Assembly: GCA_013399875.1 (NCBI GenBank) | Contig: VXAZ01008185.1 | Coordinates: 631 to 64,630 of the forward strand | Reading direction: 5' to 3' | DNA: 64,000 nt | Origin: Gymnorhina tibicen | Taxonomy: Eukaryota > Chordata > Aves > Passeriformes > Artamidae | In this document: piece after piece, positions 12,300 to 24,784 of the stretch | Position numbering within the stretch: position 1 is the first letter of the stretch | Layout of the letters: every line of letters begins with the position of its first letter | Translations under genes and position numbers: made by a program | The notes under the pieces: model-generated | Databases searched by the model: none | What the model saw: the letters and a program-made list of their open reading frames with translations, nothing else | What the model was told of the DNA's origin: nothing

Positions 12300-14235
12300 C
12301 ACAGAAATTTTCCCACAAATCCATTAGAACATACAGACTCAAAAATCCTGAATACCACCCTGACTTTATCCTATTTTTTCTAGCCCAGTAACTCCACTTG
12401 AGCAGTCTGTTTTTAAAAACACTAGTTATTCTTGCAAATAACACTAGGCACAAGTAAAAGGAGCCAAAATGTTACCAGCTTTAATAATTCTGCTCAGGTA
12501 TCCTTCTTAAAGGGCAGTTGGATTTATATTCCTTACTCTGGTTTTGCCTTAGTAGAGAAACAAACTGCAGTCAAAGGAGTTCAGGCAGATCCAAGGGCCT
12601 GGAAAGATTTTTGAATCTCTAAGGTTATGTTAAGTAGATGTTACCTGCTTGTCCAATACTACATCTTTAAAGCTTTCCAGACATTTCTATACTTGTGTCA
12701 TTTCTACAGTTTATGCTTGAAAACTCATCTTCACATTGACCATTCTATATTACCTGAATAAACCAAATGTTAATAGGAGGAAAGAACATAGATATATTTA
12801 AGCACTCAAAGACAGTAAAACAGCGAACACAAGCAAATTAAGAAACTGGGGGTTCAAAGAATCAATCTTTTGTTTCTTTAACTACAAAATGACATATTGC
12901 CTTTCTGATATTATTGGTGCATGTACATGTGTGCACACCCACACCAGACCTTGCAGAAGATATTTTTGTAGCAACACTTAAGTCACTATTGACTTTCCTA
13001 GAACATGTGGATTTTATATTTCCATTTTACATTCCCCCAAAACGTGAAAGGCAAAGCCCAAAATTAAGAATGATGAGTAAATGTATGCTAGAGCTTAAAT
13101 TTCAAGGAACCTTTCGAAATGTGAAGAAACATTGTGGTGTTCAACAAGCAGAAGTACAAAGCCCTGCAGCTGGAATAGAACAACCCCCTATACTAGTAGA
13201 GGTTGGGAACTGACTGGCTGAGTAACAGTCCTGCTCTCTTGAGGGTTACGGTTATTGCCACGTTGTGAAACAGCCAACAGTGCTCCTGTCAAAATTGCGT
13301 CCTGGGCTGCGTTAAAAAGAATGTGGCCAGCAAGTAAATGAAATATATTGTCCTATATGTATATGCTGTATGTAGAATACAATGTCCTGTTTCCTCACCA
13401 CACTGTAACAAATACAGTGAGAAGCTGGAAAGATGTTCCAGCTGATGGCTACCAAAATAGTTGTCAGACAAACTAATTACTATTCCATATATTGCCTCTA
13501 GGTTCTGTTATTCAGTAGCTTGGCAGGAGATTTGTGAGGTATTAGATACTTTTTTCCTCCTTAGTTTTTTTACGTTAAAGAGAAATCAGATAAGCCTGTC
13601 CACTTCAGTCACTTTTAGAACCTGATTCTAATGACAGGTACTGTTAAAAGTCTTCTAGTCATTTGAATCACATGAAATCTAGAGGCCCAAAGAACTTTGT
13701 ACATTGTCAATAGACTAATCATACTAATTTTTAACATTTCTGGCTTTCCTGCATGAAAAAGGGATATTCCTCGGTAAGCTACATCAATATCAAAGCCTTC
13801 AAGAAGAATTAAACTGACATAAGTTTAGAGACCTTTTAGTGAGTTGACTGTAGAACCTAAAGCTGGAAGTGTTTTTACATTTTTCATTTAGTTATGGTAA
13901 ACTGAACATGAACATAAATCTCAGACATCTTATGAATGCAGTTTTAAATTTACCTGATATGGCTAGAAAGCGATACCAAGTATGTACTGAAAAATACACA
14001 TGTATGTAAAAATACCGGACATGGTAAAGATGTGGTTTTAAGTTAAAGGAATGTTAAGAATATAATAGAACAAATTAAGTCTGTTAACACATTTAAAATT
14101 GTACCATTATTTTTGTGCTTCACTTGCTTTACCTTTCAGAAGCACAGGGAAGTCTTATTCATTAAGTAGCAGTATGTTATGACATTTTCAAAAGGAAGGT
14201 AATGCAGAAATACAAAATAATAGGCTCATCCATCT
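12300..14235. other. Unique intronic DNA, nothing recognised
   Basis: No repeat or exon seen. The 99-codon plus frame at 12914-13213 has no recognisable protein similarity. Confidence 0.55.
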
Positions 14236-14241
14236 AATTTA

Positions 14242-14500
14242 ATAGAATCACAGATTAATTTACTTTGGAAGAGACCTCTGTAGATCATCTCATTCAATTC
14301 TCTGCCCCAAACATGAATAACTATTTTTCTACTATCCAGCTAAAATTTTCTTTATTGCAAATTGTGACGGCTGCCTTTTCGCTTTCTGTTGTACACCACT
14401 GAAAAGCGTCTGGCTCTGTCTCTTCCATAACGCCCCTTTAGGCACTGGAAGACTGCAATTAGATCTCAATTAGCTTTCTCTTGCCTAGGCTAACCCAACC
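14242..14500 (-). mobile_element. CR1 retroposon fragment (3' end), reverse orientation
   Basis: It starts with an AATAGAATCACAGA-type tail, then TTGGAAGAGACC and GATCATCTCATTCAA, the reverse complement of a CR1 3' terminus. It fades near TTGCCTAGGCTAACCCAACC. It is 5'-truncated and decayed; no intact frame remains. Confidence 0.8.
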
Positions 14501-14859
14501 AGTAAAATGAACACAAGATTCTGGAATAAACTTACAAACTAAATGAGATGGTGAGAGTTTGAAAGGACTGCAGAGTGGTTAATGATCTAGAAACCATTCA
14601 CACAGTGATTAATAGCAACAACTGGCCCAAAGACCTGATGACCAGGAAAAGTAATAACCTTCCAGAAATTACAGAACAGTAGTTATTACATCCCTAGCTG
14701 GTAACAACATTGAAACTTAAAAAAAACCTCCATACCAAAACAAAAAGCTAAGATGAGCATTGGATAGGATATAGATATAACACTTTTTCTTAAGGAGGAA
14801 TGAATTGTTTGAACTTATTTAAATTCTTGAAATATCAATAATGTTGTAGGCAACTGGGG

Positions 14860-15159
14860 AAGTCTGTGATATTACAAACTACACTGGAGTGCCCACATGA
14901 TAGGTTAGCAAAAGCCCTGTATGTTCTCAATTTCCTGAATTGAGATGAAGCTGGCCAAACAGCATGTGAAAGGCAATATTCCTTTGATACAAAGGCTCGT
15001 CCCAGGCCTCCGGTGATGGTAAAGGACCCAGTAACAGGGCAGTGGGCAGGACCTTTAGACTTGTTAATGTGGGGAAGGGGTTATGCTTGTGTCTCCACAG
15101 GTCACCACATGAAATGGGTTCCTTCATGGTGTGTGCAACCATTTGTTGCATCATCCTGA
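14860..15159 (+). pseudogene. pol: Retroviral integrase C-terminal remnant (pol)
   Basis: In the frame of 14881 the translation runs HDRLAKALYVLNFLN, an in-frame stop (TGA 14941-14943), then DEAGQTA, and continues to MVKDPVTGQWAGPLDLLMWG and RGYACVSTG. It ends at TGA 15157-15159. The GPxxLLxWGRGYACVS pattern is the C-terminal DNA-binding domain of retroviral integrase. The core catalytic domain is missing. The end of this frame overlaps the env signal-peptide frame, as in simple retroviruses. It is inactive because of truncation and the internal stop. Confidence 0.8.
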
Positions 15160-16484
15160 TTGGTGAAGGCACTGCAAGTGTCATACCCCCTGTGCTGGAG
15201 ACAGCGCAAATGTATGGATCACCCTTACAAATGCTACGCACACTGATACTATGTGCATCTCTATGACAACTCCTAGTGATCCTTTCTGCACATGCTTGAT
15301 AGGGGTACCCATTAACAAGAGATGCTTTGGTAAGCTGTATAATGAAAGTGTGCAGCAAAACTGCACAGCCCCAGGTATACTGCAGCCTATGTGGTGGTGC
15401 CAGGGCTCCTGGCGGAAGACTGCAGGATGGGATGAGACATGGTACAAAGATCTGAGAAGGATGCATGACTTTCCAGCTTTGCCCTCGCAGCCACAAGAAC
15501 TAGGTATGCTAGGTACTTTGCAAGCTTCGCTATGCTTTTACATTGATGGTGCGCGTGACACTTATATGAACAGTGTTAACTTTGATGTCTCTCCTAAAGG
15601 TATTTTCAGCAATGTTTCCTTGTGGTGTAGTCGGACCTTGGAAAGTCAACTGATGCCCAGCATCAGCACTATTGCTCTCCCCTTGGAGTTGTTCTTAATA
15701 TGTGGGGAGCGCATCTGGAAAGGTATACCAGGCAAAGCTGTTGGCGGACCTTGCACCATTGGCCAACTAACTTTGTTTCATCCAAATCAGACTGATCTAA
15801 TTGTTGCAGCACAGTGTCAGGTTAGGTGCAGCACACAGGTTCTTGACGAGAAGTCAAGACTTCTTCTTGACGAGAAGCGATCTGAAAATAACTTTCTGGA
15901 ACACTGCAGAGTGCATCTCTGCCAGTTTAGTACCAGCAACTGGTACTGCTCACGCTTTGGCTTCTTTAAACAAGCTTGGCTGCTGGCTTGCAAAGGAAGC
16001 TAATGCCACTAGTGCCGCTCTTTCAGCAATGCTAATGGACGTTTAATCAGTGCGACATGCAACACTGCAAAACAGGACGGCCACTGACTTCTTGCTGTTG
16101 GCTCGAGGCCATGGATGCGAAGATTTTGATGGCATGTGTTGCATGAACTTAAGTGATCATTCAGAGTCTAGTCACAAGACTATCAGTAATCTTAAGCAGC
16201 TCGTTATGCAATTGCAGCAACATGATGAGGGTGATTGGTGGGGGGTGTCTTCATGGCTCGATAACCTTGGCTTCAGCTTTGGGACAGGGTTTAAACGCTT
16301 AGCAATGTATGGCATAGTTATCTTTGGTATTTTCTTAATGATTATTGTCTGTATCCCATGTATTTTATCTTGTGTGCAACAAATGATCAATAGTAGCCTT
16401 AATAAGATAATGGCCTTACCAGTGCAGACAGCTTTAGCTGTGCAACACATAAACAAAGAAGGGGGAAGTGTCACCTGTAAGTAA
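15114..16484 (+). pseudogene. env: Degenerate retroviral envelope gene (SU and TM)
   Basis: A possible leader with a hydrophobic stretch (MVCATICCIILIG) lies in the frame of 15042-15266. The surface subunit then continues in another frame (open 15167-16003) with many cysteines and N-glycosylation sites. The transmembrane subunit lies in a third stretch in the first frame. It shows a fusion-peptide region between cysteines at about 15912 and 15981, a stop at 16044-16046, then LQNRTATDFLLLARGHGC. A CX6CC motif (cysteines at 16116, 16137, 16140) marks a covalently linked SU-TM envelope. One membrane span lies at about 16299-16376, with a short cytoplasmic tail ending at 16484. At least two frameshifts and one stop break it. 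A 24-bp-period direct repeat (15840-15877) sits near the SU/TM boundary. The internal cysteine-flanked fusion peptide is alpharetrovirus-like. Minus-strand frames here (14927-15496, 16172-16516) are shadows. Confidence 0.9.
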
Positions 16485-16783
16485 AGTTTTGTAAAGGAAA
16501 GGCCTTGTAGAATCATGGCTCCGGCCTGTTACTTAAGCTAAGTAGAAAAGGACTATGGGAGAGTGACTCAGCTAGAGGAGAGGAAGTGAGGCATGCTGCG
16601 TGACTGCCTCGTGTTCACTTCATGGTGTATGGTGGTTGGTTAAACTTGCTTTGTTGTGCCTTAAAACTATGTGAACGGATAACTGACTAACAGCATTAAA
16701 AAGCCAGGTTTTTGGCAACAGACGTTCTCCTTTGCATCTCCTTGGGGACTCCATGCTGCTCATTATTGCTACACTATACTTCA
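16469..16783 (+). repeat. 3' LTR of the 15-16 kb provirus
   Basis: The purine-rich tract AAAGAAGGGGGAAG (about 16455-16468) is directly followed by TG at 16469, the likeliest LTR start. A second possible start is TGTAG at 16506. The poly(A) signal ATTAAA is at 16695-16700, and the LTR probably ends ACTATACTTCA at 16783. The env stop falls inside the LTR if the first start is right. Boundaries are inferred from one copy only. Confidence 0.65.
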
Positions 16784-16789
16784 ACCAGA

Positions 16790-19700
16790 AGGTGTTTCTT
16801 TAGGTCTTGAAAATGGCTTTGTCATGGTTCTTCATTAAAATGTAGCATTTATTGAAGAATAGGTTAAAAATTTCTATGAGAAAAAAAACCTCACACACAT
16901 TTAAAGTTAGAAATAAATAGGAGTAAAAAGTAAGTACAGTTAGAACAAAATATTTGGCCCACTAATTCTGTGATTTAGATTGACTTACATGTGAATTTGC
17001 AAACAAAGAACTTAACTATTTAAGAACTTCACCAACTACTTTAAAGTATTCTGAAACAAATACTCATCGAATGTGACTCAGGTACTATGTATTGCTGAAC
17101 AACTGCAAATAATTCCATGCAGGTACACAGTATTTCTTGGTAGGTTCTAGGTAGGCCATGGAAGTTTCTACTGATTTAGTGAAATTTTATGTATGGTATG
17201 ATATGGAAGACCTGAATCAAATAATTTTCATATAATATCATATCAGATCAGACACTTCTACTTTAAAAAAACCATTTGGAAATAAAAGGCAGTAGTTTTA
17301 ATCTAGATAATATCTTAGAGGCTTATCCTGTTATACCACCAATTTCATAACTTGCAGGTGAGAATGTAGATATAAGCAAAGACATTTCTTAGCTGATATT
17401 GTTTTAAACATAAAAAACTTAGAAAAACCATTCTAATTTGCTTGTGCACATTATCCCTTATGCTGTGTAAGGATGGAATAGTTTTGAATTCCTTACAGAA
17501 GTAACAGCAGTATAAAAGGCTGCCACTTTATAATGAAATATACATGGGTACAGAATTAATTATTAAAGCAGAGAAAACATGCTTCACTCTGTTACAGAGA
17601 ACTCACTTTTACATTCTAAGGCTTATCAGCAAACATCTTTGATAAAATAAAAGATTAAGAGAAACAGCACAGTTCTAGCAGTCCCAACGTGTATTTGGTA
17701 CCTTTAAATTTTCATCAAATAACCCAATGCTAAACAGTAACTGGAATTTTGAACTACAGCTAGTGCAAATCTAAAAATTAAGTCACTTCTTGAAGGATAT
17801 TCTTCAAAGATTATTCTAACCTGATAGTCAACATATTAGATGATACCACCACATTAGGTTATGTTTAAAAAACCTAGATTAATAATCTAGGATTCTTAAT
17901 GCATAAATAAACAACTATGTGGTGAAAAAGTATGGGGCTGAAGCTCCTGCTGTCCATGATTGTTATTACTGATGGTTACCAGTTTTGTCTAACTAATGCA
18001 TCAGGAAGTGGTCAGGCAGTGGACAGGATTATCTTCCAACTGAAATTATTCTATTCTATTCTGTTCTGTTCTATTCTGTTCTATTCATGTGAGCATTTGA
18101 AATCAACTTCATGCAAAGTCAGTCAGATAGTCTTAATCCCCTTCTGAGGTGGTAAGGCCATGTAAGTTTGACTTTCATACACTTGAGAGCAAACTATTGT
18201 CCTAATTAGCTGCAACTCTGCACACAAGAACACATAAACATAACCTTGTTTTCTGTTATCATGAATGTCTGGAGACAAGAGACCACTGACGGACTGATGT
18301 CAGGAACTATGTGAGCAGGAAGTTGTATTCACTTCATCTTTTCATATTTCTTATACATAGCTTAAGTACTTCTGTTGTAGGTGGACTGAATTTTATGACC
18401 TTATTATCTCACAGAAATAATAGATCAAATTTATCACAGTTGATGATAAATATATTGCAAATAATATGCTATGCATTTCTGATTTAATTTGTCAAGGAAT
18501 TTTTTGAGTAAGTTCAAGTTAAAAGATTAACAAAAATTCAAATGCAAAAATTCAATAAAGATCATGGTTTTTCCTTATCAGATAAACTCTATCTAAAAAA
18601 AGAGAAAATTTCTCGTTTTGGGGAGGGTTTATAGTATAATGACTCTGGCTATATGCTTCTTATAGTTCATCAATAAAGGACAAATTCAGTGGTGTTACTG
18701 AAGAGTTTGAGACAGCTTATTTTTCCAATCTCTTCAGAAAAGCATCAAAGCATATAAGGAATGAAAAATCATAAAGGAGAAACAAGACATAAAATACATA
18801 TTTAATTCTAGAAAACAAAAATGCAGCTTTGCTCATCTCTAGTTTAAGCTAGAAATTTCCAGCTGATTTAGAAAATTGGCAACTATTATTTGAGTTCAAA
18901 ATGAATCAACCCCTGAGAGCTGTATGACAGCAAGAACTTTAAACAGGCAAGATTATTTTAACTCTGAAAGGAGTAGAGTAGTCTTAATAATGATGGAATA
19001 CAAATTTCCAAACAAATGTATACTTTTTTATCACTTTGTAGTTGCTTGTGGTTTCAGCCAAACTGCTGCACAGGAACAGAAGGTTAGATTTTGGAACAGA
19101 CACAAGAAGGACTGCAGCGTTCACCTGATTAATATGTGGTTTGGCTTTCGTTATTTTTTGGGGGTTTTTTTAGCAAGCATCTGTGAATATATTAAGCAAA
19201 AAAATCATATTAAGGTAAGTTAATGCATTTTGTCTTTCACACAGTGGAAGCAAAAGGTAAGCAACAACTCAAAGGAAACTTAAATTCACCCAAGTTCAAG
19301 TGCAAGATTTGCACTCTAGCCCAAGCTTTGTTAAAAGGAATGTTTCTGCCTCAGATATGAGCTTTATCCAGGGCCCCTGTCTACTACTCTAGGAATAGTA
19401 AGAGCAGCAATGTTCCAAAGCTGTTATTAAATGGCAAGGCAAAGTAGGGGTCTCCCATCCAAACTGGCCTTTTTAAGAGCCTGAAAGGACAAGATAAGAA
19501 GCGCAGAATGGGAACATAACTGACTGTACAGGCTCATATAGGTATTTATGATTCTGAGGTGTACCACCACTGGCTTCTGACCCTAGCAGAATTTGTTTGG
19601 ATATGAAGAGAACAGAGCAATATTGACTGTGTTACTTTTTGACAGCAGAACTGTACTTCAGTGCACATAGTCTTCATTATGACAAGATCCACTACATTAC

Positions 19701-22700
19701 AATAGAACTTATATTTCTAAGCAGATCTGCATTCAGACTGAAGTTTCAATTACACTGGAAGCAACATCCTTTTTTAGCCACATTGTAGCCTGAGAAGATA
19801 TTAATCTGAATATTTGTATCTCTAAACATCATTTGTGATTTTCATTTGTCTATCTTTTTGTAATAGTTCTCTAAATAAGGCATGGATTTACCTGCATATA
19901 GGAATACAATATTAATTTGAAAACAATGCATGAGATATAAATTAATTCTTTTTAAGCCTAATGTGCCAGTTAGGTTATTGAGGGGTTTAATTCTGATATT
20001 CTAAATATAGAATTCTACCAGGTCCTAAAGCTATTTAAATTTTTTCAATGTAGGGAGACTACGTAGCTTTAAAACCAAAGTCAGACACATTTTTTGCATG
20101 GTATTGAAAGAAGCCACAGTAGAGCATACTAGCAACCCACAGATTCTGTCACTTAGTACAACTGCAGTATTTATAATTCCCCACAATTGTCTATTTCCTG
20201 AGCATCAACGTGCAAAGCTGAAAGCCAAGAGGAACTATCTCACTTAAATATTAAGGTTTTTTATTTTTGCTCTGATAAACTACCACATGCTACCACTACT
20301 GTCAAAAATTCACAGTGCTATTTGAAATGTAAATACTCAGTCTTTTTTTTCATAAAACATGTAATTCAATCACCTTAATAGAGATTTTATCAGACACTTT
20401 TAAATGACCTGATTTTTTAAGATCTTTAATGTCTTAAAGATGCAATAATATTAATTTGAAACTAGCATTTCTTAAGGAAGTTACATCAGTATGATTGAAA
20501 ACAAACAAATGGAAATATTGTCTTCTCATTGTAGAGGTAGATACATCTCACACCACTGCTACATAGTGCAAGCAAAAGTTTTGCTTCTATGGGTTTAATC
20601 ACAAGGCATTAAGTACATGCTTAAATATTTGCAGGAACAGAACTCTTTCATGCCAAATTTATATTTCATCAAACAAAGTTGTCAACAACTTTCAAAGGAT
20701 GAGGGAATTTAGGGAAAGAAAAAAAGAAGTGTAAAGTTTAGGTCTTGCTGTTTTAGGAAGTTTTCATGAATCTTAATCCAAATTATTTCTGTCCAATGAC
20801 ACACTTACTTCATAAGAAAATATGTAAAAGGCATTCTTTAGTTAAACCAGATCCTGCTGAGTTATCCTCATGAATAACCCCATGAAGACAAACCCTTCAC
20901 AGTTAAGCAAGGGTAGACACAGATGAAAAAAGCGAGATGTTAGAAAGCAAAATGACAGTAAAATAGGTATTACTAGCAAAGAGATACTATTATTTTGCAG
21001 AATAACAATGTGAGGAATGAGAGCAGTGCTTAGGCCAGATCAGAACTCAGTAGCATAGTAGATATGAACATGACTTTGATGTGAAATATTCATCGAGGCT
21101 AGTGATGAGAAAATGATACTGAAATGATGATGAATTAATTTATGCTTTGAAAGTAGTATAGGAAATAAAATGGAAATGAGGGAGATAAATTTGCCTCATG
21201 CACATGCATAATATATAGTGGACAACAAAAATGAAACAATGAAAAATTAACAAAATATATAGAGTTCATCACAAACCTGATGAGAACAGACATCCACAAA
21301 AAATACACTTCCAAAGTAGAGTCATTCATTGAATATGGTTTTAAAATATATTTTTCCAGTGATAGTGAACTTTTCTCTATTAATTTTATAGACATACAGT
21401 ATGATGTTTTCTTAAATGCCTCACATTCTCCTTTACACATCTTATTATTTTATAAGCTGTATTATAACTGTTTAACATATCTCTTCAACACTCTTACAGC
21501 AAAATAAGGTATTTACAATTTGTATTTAATTGTCATAGTTTCTTAGCTCAACATTTTCATCATCTTTAGTCAGTCAACAGCATACACAATACATGAATAC
21601 CCATACCTATGTTGGGTACTGACTTATATTTATACAAAAGAAATAATTGGTAATGATGATCCAGTTAATCTGCACTACTCTGCTTCTCTTCACTGAATTT
21701 TATGTTGTTCAGAAAATATTCTTGTCTGTATGAGCTAGGTCAGGATATCCATGGCTACATAAAATCAGGTGATTTTGGAAAGCTACAGAGTCATTTTTTT
21801 TCTAAAAGATGCTACAGATACCTCAACAAGCAAGAAGTTGATAATTGTAGAGAATGACTTCCTGCTATTCAAATGAACTTTTTATGCTACACCTTTGTGT
21901 TTTTCAAGGCAAAATCTACCCAAATTTTCATATTGAAAGACTATAATTTATACATTTCTTAAATAAAAAATAAACTTACCTCTATGCCATTTTTTACCTG
22001 AAATGATATTAAAAAAATCAGAATTGATAAGAAAAAGTAGTTGAAGAAATTATTCAGTATCTGAGCCTCAAAGCACAATGGTCACAGTATATGACTACTA
22101 GAAATGAAAACATCAAACACACATTGATTTTTATGTTGTCAATTCCATTTGTTTTCTCACTTGCCAGAGAACTCTGCAATATTTGGGTAAAAGGAGGAAG
22201 GCTGATAACTAATGGCCAAAGAACAAGTCATCCATTAATTGTATAGGGCTCAGAAATCACCTTCAGGGTAGATAGAGAAAATTCATCAGTGCTATGTTTG
22301 TGGCACTGAACAAAACTTTCTGACAAAACAACAAGATGCACTTTTAAAGACAGATGTTTCTGCTTGTAGCTTAAAGATTAAAGTGGAAAAAGTCCTGGCA
22401 CTTCTAGATGGCAACCTTTCTAGCCAGGAAAAGCTTACTCTTCCTGAATATAACAAGTATAACAAGAAGTCTTGGCTATATTACCTACTTTCTTTCTAAA
22501 ATGCTTCCATCTTTAAGAAGGAAGGTATCTGCTTACCTGAAGGAGGAGGAGCAATTTGTTTTTGTCCTACATGTCAATTTACCAATTTCCAAAGCTTACA
22601 CCACCACTTGTGTCCTATGGAGTCCATAGTAATGTGAATTGTCTTTATCCAAGTACCTAGCAAATCATTGTCACATAGCAGCAGTCGACCTTTCTTTTCA

Positions 22701-24280
22701 ATCTATGCACTTTTCAGAAGCTATAAATCAGCTGACTTTCAAGCTCGATGAGATGGCATATGCCCTGGTTTGAAGAACAGATGGAGGCTTGGGGGAAAAT
22801 TGTTTCTGCAGGCTTACTACAAGCAGCACTGCTCCATAAAAGTGAACCATTCACACTAATTTCTCACATAAATTATACAGGCAGGGAGCACCAGCCCATT
22901 CAGCAGAAAATCTTTCATCTAGATTTCAGAGGTCATTTAACAAATTTAAATTAAAGTTATTTCTGATACATGGCTGAGTTTTCATTCCATACACTTTCAA
23001 GAGATGGCAAATTACATCAAATAAAGAAATGGCTTTAATTGTGTATTCAGGGAAAAAGGAACAGTAAATTAACTGCCACAACATTACTGTTTTCTAGAAT
23101 CCTGGGATAAGTTGCAACTATTAATTAGCCACGGAGGAATCAATGAATGAAATATGTCTGCTGTGTGCTACAGAAATCAGGTAAACTGTCACTATTCTTT
23201 GCAAGGCTTTTTTAGACTCCATCTCAACACTAGTCCCCAGATTCAGCATTGATGTTGTTAAAAGAAAGGAAATCTCACACATTTGCAGAAAAACCTTTAC
23301 TTCTTAAGAAAAACACATTATTCAGCTGTTAAGTATAGAGATATGCCATACTTTTAAAAAACATGGTACATTTTCTGAGCACAGAGAAGAGACATTTCAT
23401 TAAAATAATAAATTATAAACATGAAAGAAACAGAAAGGACTAGAGGACTGTAAAAAATCTAATTCTAGAAAGAATTACATTTTACAATCACATTACTTGT
23501 GAGCCACAAATGGTAAAAAGGAGGGATTGCACTGAGTAACCTCTAATTAGTAATGTGACATAACTCGGTGTTTCACCACAAACATTAGTTTAAATGTACA
23601 AAGTAAAATCAACCAATGAGAATGCTGCTAAGTACTGAAATAGTCACAATGATTTTTATAGGATTTCATAAAAACATAGTGTTTTTTCTACAGGGTTTTG
23701 CAGTAGCATTTTGATAAGATTCTTTTTAAATCTCTAACATCTCACATTTCTTCTACAACCTAACTATTACTGAGAAATTTTTTCAACAGAAAATTAAATC
23801 TAGCATTGTGCTTTTGAAAAGTAAGATTTGAATATGATAAATTTATTTGGAATCAGTGTTACTGGTGGTGGGATCAAATCAACACAGAAATTTCAAACTT
23901 GAGAAATTTATTGTTGCAACACTTTCTGTGGCTATATGTCCCATGGAATGGAAACTGCAAGTACCCAGAGTAACTCAACAACTTATAAAATGTTGCCTTA
24001 ATTGAAGGACATCAGCTTGGTACCCTATTTTAGTCAGGAAATGATTAAACTGAAAGATGATTAACTTAGCCATGTCACATAAAATGCTAGAGTCAATATA
24101 AATAGTGACTTTTGAAAAAAATCCAACCACAAACGTATTGCATATAAATATAAAATTAACACATTGTTAAATAAAAATGTAATTAGATCAAATCTAACAC
24201 TTTCTTAGACTTAACACAGAGATTTGAATTGGCAGTTGTTAAAAAGGATGATGATAAGTTCTAGAACTTTCATAACTTGG
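16790..24280. other. AT-rich unique intronic DNA with minor simple repeats
   Basis: No exon, transposon or RNA gene was recognised. A short ATTCT/GTTCT pentanucleotide run lies at about 18047-18086. Several T- and A-runs occur. Open frames of 60-101 codons are in chance contexts. Confidence 0.55.
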
Positions 24281-24287
24281 GACATTA

Positions 24288-24668
24288 TCATAGAACCACA
24301 GAATGGTCTATGTTGGAAGGGACCTGGTTCCAACCCCTTCACTGTGGGCAGGGATACCTTCCACCAGATCACACCGTAGGTTGCTCAGTCTGGCCTTGAA
24401 CACTTCCAGGGAGAGGGCAATCACAAATTCTCTGGACAACCTGTTGCAGTGCCTCACCAGCCCCACAGTAAAGAATTCTTCCCAATATCTAATCTACACT
24501 TACTCTCCGTCAGTTTAAAGTCATTCCCCCTTGTCCTGTCACTAGATGCCCTTGTAAAATCTCTCTCCATCTCTCTTGTATCCTTCAGGTACTGAAAGGC
24601 TACAATTAGGTTATCCTGAAACCTCCTCTTTTCCAGGCTGAAAAATCCCAATTGTCTTAGCCTTTATA
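24288..24668 (-). mobile_element. CR1 retroposon fragment, reverse orientation
   Basis: It begins TCATAGAACCACAGAATGG and continues TTGGAAGGGACC, the reverse complement of a CR1 3' end. A minus-strand frame at 24454-24651 reads GFFSLEKRRFQDNLIVAFQY and SSDRTRGNDFKL, the C-terminal end of the CR1 ORF2 protein beyond the reverse transcriptase. It is 5'-truncated. Confidence 0.88.
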
Positions 24669-24674
24669 ATTTAT

Positions 24675-24775
24675 AGATGGACAGGTTGCTAGGAAATCTT
24701 GGCTAGACAACCTTTTGCTAAGAAAGGTTGGACCAGATGATCATTGAGAATTGTATGATTCCATGATTCTATGAT
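24675..24775 (+). mobile_element. Short CR1 3'-tail fragment, forward orientation
   Basis: GGTTGGACCAGATGATCATT followed by ATGATTCCATGATTCTATGAT is the plus-sense CR1 terminus. It abuts the reverse-oriented fragment head-to-head, so the locus has both CR1 tails pointing outward. Confidence 0.75.
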
Positions 24776-24784
24776 AGTTGATCA

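Larger units (their letters stand above)
14860..16783 (+). mobile_element. 5'-truncated endogenous retrovirus: integrase end, env, 3' LTR
   Basis: This plus-strand provirus remnant has, in order, the C-terminal integrase region, an overlapping env in several frames, a purine-rich tract and one LTR. The 5' LTR, gag, protease and reverse transcriptase are absent; left of about 14860 the sequence is ordinary intron. The Env layout is like alpharetroviruses. The integrase tail, WGRGYACVST, is more like betaretroviral integrases. Stops and frameshifts make it non-functional. Without a 5' LTR no target-site duplication can be tested. Confidence 0.9.

Noticed and set aside
14927..15496. 189-codon minus-strand frame
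   Set aside because: It is the antisense shadow of the integrase/env remnant, whose plus-strand motifs are clear.
16172..16516. 114-codon minus-strand frame
   Set aside because: Antisense of the env transmembrane region and LTR.
18047..18086. ATTCT pentanucleotide expansion
   Set aside because: The run is short and interrupted by GTTCT units; it is ordinary microsatellite noise.
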